Below, in pieces: positions 18,254 through 26,190 of a stretch of 64,000 bases of DNA. The number at the start of each line of letters is the position of its first letter. The first letter of the stretch is position 1. A program made the position numbers and the translations under genes. The notes under the pieces are model-generated. The model was given only the letters and a program-made list of their open reading frames with translations, searched no databases and was not told the origin of the DNA. Source of the stretch: Pseudomonas petrae (GTDB taxonomy: Bacteria > Pseudomonadota > Gammaproteobacteria > Pseudomonadales > Pseudomonadaceae); contig NZ_JAKJXE010000003.1 in assembly GCF_021728295.1 (NCBI RefSeq), forward strand, positions 124,001 through 188,000, given 5' to 3'.

Positions 18254-19354
18254 TCAATACTCAATCCGCACGTCACCCTTCGGCACGCTGCAGCACGACA
18301 GGATGTACCCCTCCTCCACGTCGTCGTCGGTAATGCCGCCGTTGTGTTCCATCTCGACCTCCCCGCTCAGTTTCATCACCTTGCAGGTGCCGCAGATGCC
18401 CATGCCACAAGCCTTGGGAATCATCAGGCCCAGCTTGGCAGCGGCGGCGTGGACGGTTTCGCCCGGCGCGACGCGGATGCTCTTGCCGGTGTCGGTGAAC
18501 TCCACCTGATGCAATTCAGCGACATCCAGATCGGGCGCGTCGGCGGCCTGTTCGGCATGTTCGACGGCGTCGGCGCGAGCTTCCGGCGGCGTCGCACCAA
18601 AGGACTCTTCGTGGTACTGCGCCATGTTGAAACCGTTGGCTTCGAGCAACCGCTTGACCGCACTCATGTACGGCGTCGGTCCGCAGCAGAACACCTCGCG
18701 CTCCATGAAATCCGGGGCCATCAGTTCGAGCATCTTCTGATTTAGATAACCGCGATATCCCGCCCAAGGCTCACCCAACCCGTGCTTTTCACAGACGATG
18801 TGCAGGGCGAAGTTGTTGATCCGCGACGCCATCTGTTCTAGCTCGCGGTGGTAGATGATGTCTTTGGGCGAGCGTGAACTGTGGACGAAGACCATGTCGA
18901 CGTTGGCGTTGGTGTCGTAGTACCAGCGCGCCATGGACATGACCGGCGTGATGCCGACGCCGCCGCTGAGGTAGAGGATTTTCGGGTTCGGGAAGTCGAT
19001 GGCGTTGAACAGCCCCACCGGCCCGTGCACCGCCAGCTCCTGCCCTTCGTGCAGCGTGTCGTGCAGCCAGTTCGATACCTTGCCGCCGGGCACGCGCTTG
19101 ATGGTGATCGAGAAGCTGTACGGCACCGAGGGCGAACTGGAGATGGTGTACGAGCGCATGATCGGCACGCCGTCGATTTCCAGCTCCAGGGTGACGAACT
19201 GGCCGGGCTTGAAGAAGAACAGAATCGGCTGGTCGGCCATGAAGCAGAACGTGCGCACGTCCCAGGTTTCCTGGATCACTTTGACGACCCGTACCAGGTG
19301 GCGGCCGTTGGCCCACGTCTGGGTGTTGACCGGGCTGAGGAAACTCTGCGACAT
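18254..19354 (-). CDS. gbcB: Glycine betaine demethylase, reductase subunit
   Basis: 366-aa reductase that passes electrons from NAD(P)H through FAD and a [2Fe-2S] cluster to GbcA. The FAD motif RSYTISSSP, the nucleotide loop SGGVGITPVMSMARWYYD and the C-terminal plant-type ferredoxin domain (CGMGICGTC ... LSCCSVPKGD) are all present. The start is ATG 19354 (MSQSFLSP), preceded by GGAGAG; an in-frame extension to 19411 has no support. It is divergent from gbcA over 329 bp, as in P. aeruginosa. Confidence 0.95.
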   Translation of the reverse strand: MSQSFLSPVNTQTWANGRHLVRVVKVIQETWDVRTFCFMADQPILFFFKPGQFVTLELEIDGVPIMRSYTISSSPSVPYSFSITIKRVPGGKVSNWLHDTLHEGQELAVHGPVGLFNAIDFPNPKILYLSGGVGITPVMSMARWYYDTNANVDMVFVHSSRSPKDIIYHRELEQMASRINNFALHIVCEKHGLGEPWAGYRGYLNQKMLELMAPDFMEREVFCCGPTPYMSAVKRLLEANGFNMAQYHEESFGATPPEARADAVEHAEQAADAPDLDVAELHQVEFTDTGKSIRVAPGETVHAAAAKLGLMIPKACGMGICGTCKVMKLSGEVEMEHNGGITDDDVEEGYILSCCSVPKGDVRIEY

Positions 19355-19683
19355 ACTCACTCTCCACGGCCGACGGTCGGCCTCATATGATGGCGATTCT
19401 GCGTAACGCACGAGCCGCCTATTTACCTATCAGCGACATTCACATACTTATGGCGACCAGCCCCGGTCTATAGGGGTCGGGCCGTCGGAAACGGATTCGG
19501 CCATGTCGCCCATGGATAAGGTTCAGGTCGCGCCCGGCTCCACACTCGCCATCAATTCATTACAGATTCTTTATCCATCGGCCTGAGCGTCAGAAATCAC
19601 TGCCGCCTCGCGTGCTTCGCTACACACCCACCGTATCAGCCACATTCGTAGACTGCGCAAAGCGCGGCCTGAGGACTTGAAAG
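19355..19683. promoter_or_regulatory. gbcA-gbcB divergent control region
   Basis: 329 bp between divergent gbcB and gbcA. A perfect 15-bp palindrome GGCCGACGGTCGGCC lies at 19368-19382, only 14 nt before the gbcB ATG, so it would be in the 5' leader. In P. aeruginosa the AraC-type regulator GbdR drives gbcA and gbcB from this interval; I cannot mark its site with confidence. The gbcA ribosome site is probably GAGGACTTGAAAG just before 19684. Confidence 0.6.
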
Positions 19684-20982
19684 ATGGACGTCACCGCAAC
19701 TCTGAGCTTGGGCGATCCGCTGGAACCTGCGCGCAAGGCGACTGCCGAGATGCTGCATACCCGCGAGCGCACCTACTCGCTGCCGCAGCCTTTCTACAGC
19801 GATGAGCGGCTGTTTGAAATCGACATGCAGGAAATCTTTCAGAAAGAGTGGCTGATCGCGGGCATGAGCTGCGAAGTGCCGGCCAAGGGCAACTTCCTCA
19901 CCCTTCAGATCGGCAAGAACCCGATCCTGGTGGTGCGCGGACCGGACGGCTCGATCAATGCGTTCCACAACGTCTGCCGTCACCGTGGCTCACGCCTGTG
20001 CACCAAGGAAAAAGGCAAGGTCGCCAAGCTGGTTTGTCCTTACCACCAGTGGACGTACGAACTCGACGGTCGCCTGCTGTACGCGGGCACAGAAATGGGT
20101 GCTGACTTCGACATGAAGCAGTTCGGGCTCAAGCCGGTGCATTGCAAGGTCGCGGGCGGGTACATTTTCATCAGCATGGCGAGCAACCCGCCCGCCATCG
20201 ACGCGTTCCTGCAGACGCTGAACCACTACATGGAACCGTACGACATGGAGAATACCAAGGTGGCGGTGCAAACCACCTTGATCGAAAAAGCCAACTGGAA
20301 GCTGGTGCTGGAAAACAACCGCGAGTGCTACCACTGCAATGCGTCGCACCCCGAACTGCTGAACACCTTGCTGGAGTGGGACGACGTCACCGACCCGCGT
20401 GCCGACCAGGCCTTCAAGGACCACGTCGCAGCGTCCGCGGCCGCCTGGGAAGCCGAAAAAATCCCCTTCGCCCACGCCAGCTTTGGCCTGCGCAACCGCA
20501 TCGTGCGCATGCCGCTGCTCAAAGGCACCGTCTCGATGACGATGGATGGCAAGCAAGGCAGCAAAAAACTGATGGGGCGCATCCAGAACCCGGAGCTGGG
20601 CTCAATGCGCATCCTGCACCTGCCCCACTCGTGGAACCACTGCATGGGCGACCACGTGATCGTGTTCACCGTGTGGCCGATCAGCGCGCAGGAAACCATG
20701 GTCACCACCAAATGGCTGGTGCACAAGGATGCTGTCGAGGGCGTGGACTACGACGTTGCGCGCCTGCGCGAAGTCTGGGACGCCACCAATGACCAGGACC
20801 GTCGACTGGCCGAAGAAAACCAGCGCGGCATCAACTCCATCGCTTACCAGCCGGGGCCGTATTCGAAGACGTACGAGTTCGGGGTGGTGAATTTCATCGA
20901 CTGGTACAGCGCCAAGTTGCTGGAGAACATGGGCGCCGAGCCTGCTTCGTATTTGAAGGGCGTGGCGGTTAATCACGAATAA
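19684..20982 (+). CDS. gbcA: Glycine betaine demethylase, Rieske oxygenase subunit
   Basis: 432-aa Rieske non-haem iron oxygenase that converts glycine betaine to dimethylglycine and formaldehyde. The Rieske site is C98-x-H100 with C118-x2-H121. The mononuclear iron site is ECYHCNASH, giving H217 and H222. Length and sequence agree with GbcA of pseudomonads. It is the entry step for glycine betaine; partners are GbcB here and DgcAB, EtfAB and Sox downstream in the pathway. Confidence 0.96.
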   Translation: MDVTATLSLGDPLEPARKATAEMLHTRERTYSLPQPFYSDERLFEIDMQEIFQKEWLIAGMSCEVPAKGNFLTLQIGKNPILVVRGPDGSINAFHNVCRHRGSRLCTKEKGKVAKLVCPYHQWTYELDGRLLYAGTEMGADFDMKQFGLKPVHCKVAGGYIFISMASNPPAIDAFLQTLNHYMEPYDMENTKVAVQTTLIEKANWKLVLENNRECYHCNASHPELLNTLLEWDDVTDPRADQAFKDHVAASAAAWEAEKIPFAHASFGLRNRIVRMPLLKGTVSMTMDGKQGSKKLMGRIQNPELGSMRILHLPHSWNHCMGDHVIVFTVWPISAQETMVTTKWLVHKDAVEGVDYDVARLREVWDATNDQDRRLAEENQRGINSIAYQPGPYSKTYEFGVVNFIDWYSAKLLENMGAEPASYLKGVAVNHE

Positions 20983-21344
20983 GCTTCTGCCTGTCGCTTT
21001 AGCACCGACACCCTTGCGGGCAACCGCGCTTCTACAGACATCCACCTGTAGGAGCGCGCTTGCCCGCGATGGGTTCTGATCAGTCACCGAAACCATGATT
21101 AGGACCTCGCTAGCACAACCACATCAATTGTGACTTCGACCCCTGTTCCTACAAAGAAACCCGGTACAACTCAAAGAGTTATTAGCGTCGGCCTACATCA
21201 CCACTGAAACGGCCTACAACAAGACCAGAAGTTTCGCGCCGGTAACAAATTTGAATCAGGTTCAGTGACTGTTATTAATGCAGCACTCGCGGCAAGTGAC
21301 GCGACCTCTTAAAAGCTCAAGCGCTATCTGAGGTAGCTAAGCGG
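20983..21344. other. Gene-free stretch after gbcA with a REP pair
   Basis: 362 bp. An imperfect REP pair occupies 21015-21069 (GCGGGCAACCGCGCTTC ... GTAGGAGCGCGCTTGCCCGC). From about 21100 the base composition shifts to A+T-richer, marking the edge of the accessory stretch. Two copies of CGGCCTAC stand 21 bp apart near 21189. A short open frame of about 34 codons ends at the TAA near 21309 but has no start. Confidence 0.6.
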
Positions 21345-22741
21345 ATGATCGATTTTATCAGCGAGACACTGAGCTCCAAAAAAAGACTGTTCATAAGTGC
21401 CACCGCGATTACCGTTCTATTGAAGCTGTCCACCCTAGCGCCAGCACTGTTGCTGGGGAAGATTATTGATAACCTCTCTGTCGCAGAAGATGTCGCTTCA
21501 CTCACCCTTAGCGATTTACTGATTGTTCTTTGTGGCGCTGTGCTGCTGCAGTCCGTGTTGCACCCGCTTCAGACTTATCAACTTGTGAAGCTCGTGCAGA
21601 CAACCCTGGCAGACCTCTCCACCGAATGGTCTGAAAAAATACTGGGCAAAGAGTTTGAGCAATTTTCGTCCCTTCGGATTGGCGGCCTCATCAAGTCTGT
21701 AGAAAGGGGAATAACTGCGCACGAGAAGTTTCTGATTTTTTTCATCACTTCAGGCTTCCCGCTACTGATAGAACTGGCTTTGATCGCGATCATCTTTGCC
21801 TCCCTGGGCGGAGTACTGATGTTCACGACCCTGCTGGGAGTTTCCATTGGCTATATCCTGCTTTACCACCGGCTTATCAGGCTTCCATATCTCCACGCTT
21901 GTCTGTTGGGGAGCTGGTCGCCATATTTTCGCTGGCGGGCATGTTTCTGAGTAACTGCAGCGCTTTGGCAGAGGCCTATCGGGCACTGGATCAATTCTCG
22001 GTAGACCGACAGAGGCTCCAGGAAACCTTGTTACTGGAGGATCTTGTAGAGGTACCGCAAGAGCCTTTACCTGAACCACTGTCGAGCCTGGTATTGGTCG
22101 CAATGAATCGGGTGACGAACCGTAAGCTGCATTTCACGCCTGAGCAATCCGTTGCGATCATCGGACCGAGTGGTGCCGGCAAAAGCACGCTTTTAGAGAC
22201 CATGGCAGGGACGCTGAAAACACTCCGCCACGGTATTTCCATAAATGGGAGGGCATTACGAGGGTGCAACATTCAGACGTATCTGGACCGGGTTCGCTAC
22301 TGCCCTCAAGACCCGGTGTTTCTTGAGGGCACATTCAACCACTCTGTGCTTTTCGATCAACCCATGTCCGACCATCTCCCTCGAATCCTCGAAGATCTTG
22401 GCGTGGCACAGCTGGCCGCCAACCGATCAATAGCTGAAGGCGCAATAAACATTTCAGGAGGCGAAGCAAAACGACTGTCTCTGCTTCGGCTTATCAATCG
22501 CCCTGGTGATTTCAACTTGTTCGACGAGCCTACATCGGCTCTGGATCAGGAGACCGCCCTGGGTGTGTGGAACACTCTGTTCGAGCAGTTCCATAAAAGG
22601 GGACTGGTGTGTGCTACCCACGACTTGACTGCGCTGTCCCGTTTCGATCGTGTGATTGTGTTGAAAAACGGTGAGGTCATCGCAGACGGTCCCTGGAGCG
22701 AATTGCAAAACGACGGAATCGTTGCACAGGCGCTGGCGTAG
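21345..22741 (+). pseudogene. Decayed ABC exporter (fused membrane/ATPase half-transporter), internal deletion with frameshift
   Basis: Two open frames that together look like one half-transporter. 21345-21950 encodes about four membrane segments (residues 12-180, ending SIGYILLYHRLIRL) and then nonsense residues. In another frame, from about 21887, the sequence resumes at the last membrane segment (SVGELVAIFSLAGMFLSN) and a complete ATPase domain: Walker A GPSGAGKST, signature ISGGEAKRLS, Walker B FNLFDEP, and switch ATHD, ending at 22741. The intracellular loop and membrane segment normally between them, roughly 80-100 residues, is missing. The product would not be a working exporter as one chain; whether the ATPase is still made from TTG 21899 is open. 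Its substrate is unknown. Confidence 0.8.
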
Positions 22742-23412
22742 ACACGAGGGTGAACCGAACGGCGAGGCTCCTTACCTCCGTTCCGATTGAGGAGATTTAC
22801 AAAGCTATCAGGTTTAGAAATGTGGAAGTGTTGATGCGATTGAATACCGCTTGGACTCTGTCAGCACAAATTTCTGATCATTTTTTGAGCACATCGCTCA
22901 ACCTGCCGGATTTAGGGGCTCAAGCCTGACCGCGAACATGTTATCCACAGAAGCGCCAACAGCATATGTGTGTAAGTCTCACGGGCGCCGTGGAAAAGCG
23001 CGGAATGCGCTCAATCAGGATGGCCAGAGACGCAAATCGGCGCACAAGAGCTGTTATTGGTTAAAATTTGACCATAGCTCTACAAGCCACGGATCAAAAG
23101 GGCTACAGAGGATCACGAACATCTTATCCACACCACCGCTCACAGAGAATGTGGGTAAGAACGCGCGCTTCAAATCCTGGATTGTGGAAAAACCCATAGG
23201 AATCCGTGAGATAGAGTGATCAAAAATCATCCATCCTTCTCAAAGCCATGGCGGCAAAGGCCTGTAGCAATAGGCGAACAGTTTATCCACAGGCGGATCA
23301 ACAGCGATTGTGGGTAATAGGGTCGTTTTACACGCCGAATCAGACGCGTCTGACATTCATACCTTTTTATGAGCGGTAGACTCCCGCCCATATCGATTCG
23401 GAGTGGCTAACA
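22742..23412. repeat. Three-copy degenerate repeat array carrying DnaA-box-like inverted pairs
   Basis: 671 bp with no convincing gene. Three diverged units, 183 and 159 bp apart, each contain TTATCCACA (22941-22949, 23124-23132, 23283-23291), exactly 17 bp, then a reversed box: TGTGTGTAA at 22967, TGTGGGTAA at 23150 and 23309. Each unit is preceded by (G/A)CGAACA and has CAACAG or CACAG in the spacer. Units 1 and 2 also share a downstream TGGAAAA. TTATCCACA is the perfect high-affinity DnaA box. The similarity extends about 40 bp upstream (for example CGGAT..A.GGGCT), so these are copies of one longer element. Confidence 0.75.
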
Positions 23413-23598
23413 ATGACATCAAGAGTACGGTTTTCTGAGCAGGTGGTTCTGCGGGCAAACGCTCAACTCATACAACAACGCGGGCGGCCTACCAGCCTCC
23501 CGCGTGAGCTGCTGGGTATCGTGACCTACAGACCCAGAACGCTTCAGGAGATTAAAAGCGCATTCGCCTCCGCCTACGCAAAAATGCAGCGGACCTGA
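23413..23598 (+). CDS. Small hypothetical protein
   Basis: 61 aa, basic (12 Arg/Lys), starting MTSRVRFSEQ. I do not recognise it. Its stop codon overlaps the ATG of the next gene (TGATG), so the two form a coupled operon. The base composition is close to that of the accessory stretch. It could be a DNA- or RNA-binding accessory protein given its charge, but there is no motif to prove it. Confidence 0.5.
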   Translation: MTSRVRFSEQVVLRANAQLIQQRGRPTSLPRELLGIVTYRPRTLQEIKSAFASAYAKMQRT

Positions 23599-24149
23599 TG
23601 ACCATGGCGGGAGGAGGCTACAACTACATCTATGAGGAACTGGTCGCGGACGAGAGCGACATTCTGGGCAAGCTTGCTTATTCGAGCTACAAGCGGCAGA
23701 AAATCGAGTACATCCAGGCGTTCATCGCGAAGCACGGAGAGGATCCGACAGACTCCGATCTCACGGCTTTCCATGACATCAGCAACAACGCGTCGCAGCT
23801 GGATGTTTACAGAAACCAGGCGGCCCAGTTGGCATTGAGTTTTCTGGAAACATCACTTGCGAATGAAGCTAAGGAGCTTGAGGAGCTGTACTTGGCCAAA
23901 GCGAATAACGAGATTCGATCGTTCAGGCCCGGATTTTGGTCAGGCGTATCTCAAAGCGTCGTTGGCTCAGGATGTTTCGTTCTGCTGGTTGGGTGTTTGG
24001 TGTTCTTCACATGGAGCCTCAAACAAGGACCTAGACAGGTCATCGAGCAAGTCTTCGATGTAGCGATCGTTGATGTCCCATTGGCGGAGCAAGCAGTTGA
24101 AAGCCGGTTGCCCGATCAATCACCTACAAGTGAAGAAGGCGCCATTTAG
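23598..24149 (+). CDS. Unknown single-span membrane protein
   Basis: 183 aa. A long helical, charged N-terminal part (residues 1-110, about 35% charged) is followed by one membrane segment (about 116-138, SVVGSGCFVLLVGCLVFFTW) and a 45-residue tail rich in Val, Glu and Ala. There is no signal peptide, so the N-terminal domain should stay in the cytoplasm. It is coupled to the 61-aa gene by the TGATG overlap. I know no function for the family. It stands between the DnaA-box array and etfB, which it meets tail to tail. Confidence 0.65.
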   Translation: MTMAGGGYNYIYEELVADESDILGKLAYSSYKRQKIEYIQAFIAKHGEDPTDSDLTAFHDISNNASQLDVYRNQAAQLALSFLETSLANEAKELEELYLAKANNEIRSFRPGFWSGVSQSVVGSGCFVLLVGCLVFFTWSLKQGPRQVIEQVFDVAIVDVPLAEQAVESRLPDQSPTSEEGAI

Positions 24150-24176
24150 GACGCCTTCCTCAATGCTGAAACGCAC

Positions 24177-24968
24177 TCAGCGAACCACCCCCTCCTCCAC
24201 CAGCAACTTCAAAATCGCCGCAGCACCCTCCTGAGCAGTCACCCCCTTGAGAACCTGCCCACCGCCTCCGCTCGCTTTCGCCGTTGCGGCCTTCATACGA
24301 TCAGCGCCGCTTTTGGCTTTGATGACCTTCAAACGTTTTGGCCGTGGTTTCGCGGGCGTCAGCTCTGCGCCGGCAAACACTTCGTCGATGACCACGTCGA
24401 TCTCTTCTACATCCAGTAGACCCCGTTGCGCCGGGCCGTAAGCGCTTTGCCGGGGTTTCGGTGCCGAGTTATCCACAGTCGCCAGGAACGGCAATCGGAC
24501 CTTGAGTCGGCGGCGCTGACCTCGAGGGAGCGCCTGCAGCACCTGGGCGGTGCCGTTGCTCATGGATTCGACCTCGGCCATGCCCACCACCAGCGGCCAG
24601 CCGAGCTTTTCGGCTAGCAAATACGGGAGCATGCCCGACCCTTCGCCCGTCTCGGCCTGACTGCCGGTCAGCACCAGCTGCACACCGGACTCGCGAATGT
24701 AATCCGCCAACCCAGGCAACGCGTCCGCGCCCGGCGGCTGAGCCAGCACGTGGAGTTCGTCCACGCCCATGCCCAGATAGCCACGTAATGCGGGCTCTTC
24801 GGCATCACCCGCATGCAACACGTGCAAGTTATCCCCAGCCAGTTGCAAACCCAGCTCAACGGCACGGGCATCCTGCTCGGCGCGACGCGGACGTCCTGAC
24901 GTCGGGTGCGCGCCGACCGAGACGAGGCTGATCACGTGCAGCGCACTTTTATCCACAGAGCCTCCCAT
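24177..24968 (-). CDS. etfB: Electron transfer flavoprotein beta subunit of the dimethylglycine locus
   Basis: 263 aa with ISLVSVGAHPTSGRPRRAEQ near the start, the ADP/AMP-binding phrase VLTGSQAETGEGSGMLPYLL, and a Lys/Gly-rich C-terminus typical of the pseudomonad onium-locus EtfB (PA5401-like). It takes electrons from dimethylglycine dehydrogenase. The start is uncertain: ATG 24968 follows the etfA stop by one base; in-frame ATGs at 24980 and 24995 would overlap etfA. The gene carries two exact TTATCCACA sequences (24469 and 24949) within coding sequence. Confidence 0.9.
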   Translation of the reverse strand: MGGSVDKSALHVISLVSVGAHPTSGRPRRAEQDARAVELGLQLAGDNLHVLHAGDAEEPALRGYLGMGVDELHVLAQPPGADALPGLADYIRESGVQLVLTGSQAETGEGSGMLPYLLAEKLGWPLVVGMAEVESMSNGTAQVLQALPRGQRRRLKVRLPFLATVDNSAPKPRQSAYGPAQRGLLDVEEIDVVIDEVFAGAELTPAKPRPKRLKVIKAKSGADRMKAATAKASGGGGQVLKGVTAQEGAAAILKLLVEEGVVR

Positions 24969-24969
24969 T

Positions 24970-26190
24970 TCAGGCTGCATCGCGCTTCGCCCCATTTCGG
25001 TAAGTGTCGACCGCTTCAATCAGCGCTTCGAGAATGGCAGCGCTCTCGCCGATCACTGACAGATCTGCACGCTTGATCATGTCGCAGGTCGGATCGAGGT
25101 TGATGGCAACCACCTTGTCGCAGGCGCCAATGCCCTGTAAATGCTGGATCGCGCCGGAAATGCCGACCGCCACGTACACCCGGGCAGTGACCCAGGTGCC
25201 GGACGCGCCAACCTGGCGATCACGGCCCATGAAGCCATCGTCGACGGCCACACGGGAGGCGCCTTCTGTTGCGCCCAATGCGACGGCGGTACGGTGAAAC
25301 AGCGGCCAGTCCTTGACCCCGTTGCCACCCGAAAATATGAATTCAGCTTCGGACATGGGGATAAGTGCCGGATCGACCGCCACAGCGCCGAGGTCTTCAA
25401 TGCGCGGCAAGCTGCGCGCGACAGCTGTGGATAACTCCACAGGCAGCGCTTCGTGCCGGGTCTCACTGACGGGTTCGGCGCATTCCGCTTGAGCGAGAAT
25501 CAGGCGTGACACCGGCCGAGACAGGTCTGCGGTTCCGGCGCCCGCGCGGCCCACACACTGTTCGCCAGCCACTTGCCAGACGCGTGTGGACGGTCGCTCA
25601 CCCAGGCTGGCCGCAAAGCGGCGCCCCAACTCTCCCCCGCCGTTTCGGCTGTCGGGCAGCAACCAGTGATGCGGGTCGAACTGGTTATCCACAGCCCGCA
25701 AACCTTGCACACGTTGCTCAGGCGAATAACCACTGAACGCGCTGCCTTCCAGTATCAACAGACGATCGACGCCAGCGGTGTCGAACGCCGTCTCTTTGTG
25801 CTCGCCGAAAATCACCGCCAGGACAGCGCCCTCGTTGCCAGCCAGCCCATGGGCCAAGCCCAGCAGGTCGCGGTCATGGCTGCTCAAACGGCCGCCGACC
25901 ATGTCGGGAACGACAGCGATATAAAAGGCCGGCGTTGCAATCCGATGCAACGGCAATTGCACGTCCACCGATACGGACCGTTTGATCGCGCCGCCTTGCT
26001 GCGCACCGCTTCGGTCGATGCGCTTAACGCCGTTGGGACCGATAAAGCCGATGCCATGCACGTTTTTACGCAGCACCCCATTGGGGCCCATCCAGCGGGT
26101 TTGCGCCGGTTGCATGGCAGCGTGCAGGGGATGCAGGCGGTTTCGTGCAATCCATTCAGCGCGCGGGTCGCGGCGAATAATGTCACTCAT
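24970..26190 (-). CDS. etfA: Electron transfer flavoprotein alpha subunit of the dimethylglycine locus
   Basis: 406 aa. The FAD-binding C-terminal domain shows GASGTWVTARVYVAVGISGA then IQHLQGI, and DPTCDMIKRADLSVIGES, as in ETF-alpha. An extended N-terminus (about 60 residues, with WMGPNGVLRKN and FIGPNGVKRID) is typical of the onium-locus version. ATG 26190 overlaps the dgcB stop (TGATG), so the genes are coupled. With EtfB it passes electrons to the membrane quinone pool, probably through DgcB. Two exact DnaA-box sequences lie within it (25426-25434 reversed and 25685-25693). Confidence 0.93.
   Translation of the reverse strand: MSDIIRRDPRAEWIARNRLHPLHAAMQPAQTRWMGPNGVLRKNVHGIGFIGPNGVKRIDRSGAQQGGAIKRSVSVDVQLPLHRIATPAFYIAVVPDMVGGRLSSHDRDLLGLAHGLAGNEGAVLAVIFGEHKETAFDTAGVDRLLILEGSAFSGYSPEQRVQGLRAVDNQFDPHHWLLPDSRNGGGELGRRFAASLGERPSTRVWQVAGEQCVGRAGAGTADLSRPVSRLILAQAECAEPVSETRHEALPVELSTAVARSLPRIEDLGAVAVDPALIPMSEAEFIFSGGNGVKDWPLFHRTAVALGATEGASRVAVDDGFMGRDRQVGASGTWVTARVYVAVGISGAIQHLQGIGACDKVVAINLDPTCDMIKRADLSVIGESAAILEALIEAVDTYRNGAKRDAA

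Noticed and set aside
22938..23219. 93-codon frame inside the repeat array
   Set aside because: It spans the repeat units and their DnaA boxes, has no ribosome site and resembles no protein.
22742..23412. Second chromosomal or plasmid replication origin
   Set aside because: DnaA-like boxes are present, but there is no replication initiator gene, partition gene or clear A/T-rich unwinding region, so an origin cannot be claimed.
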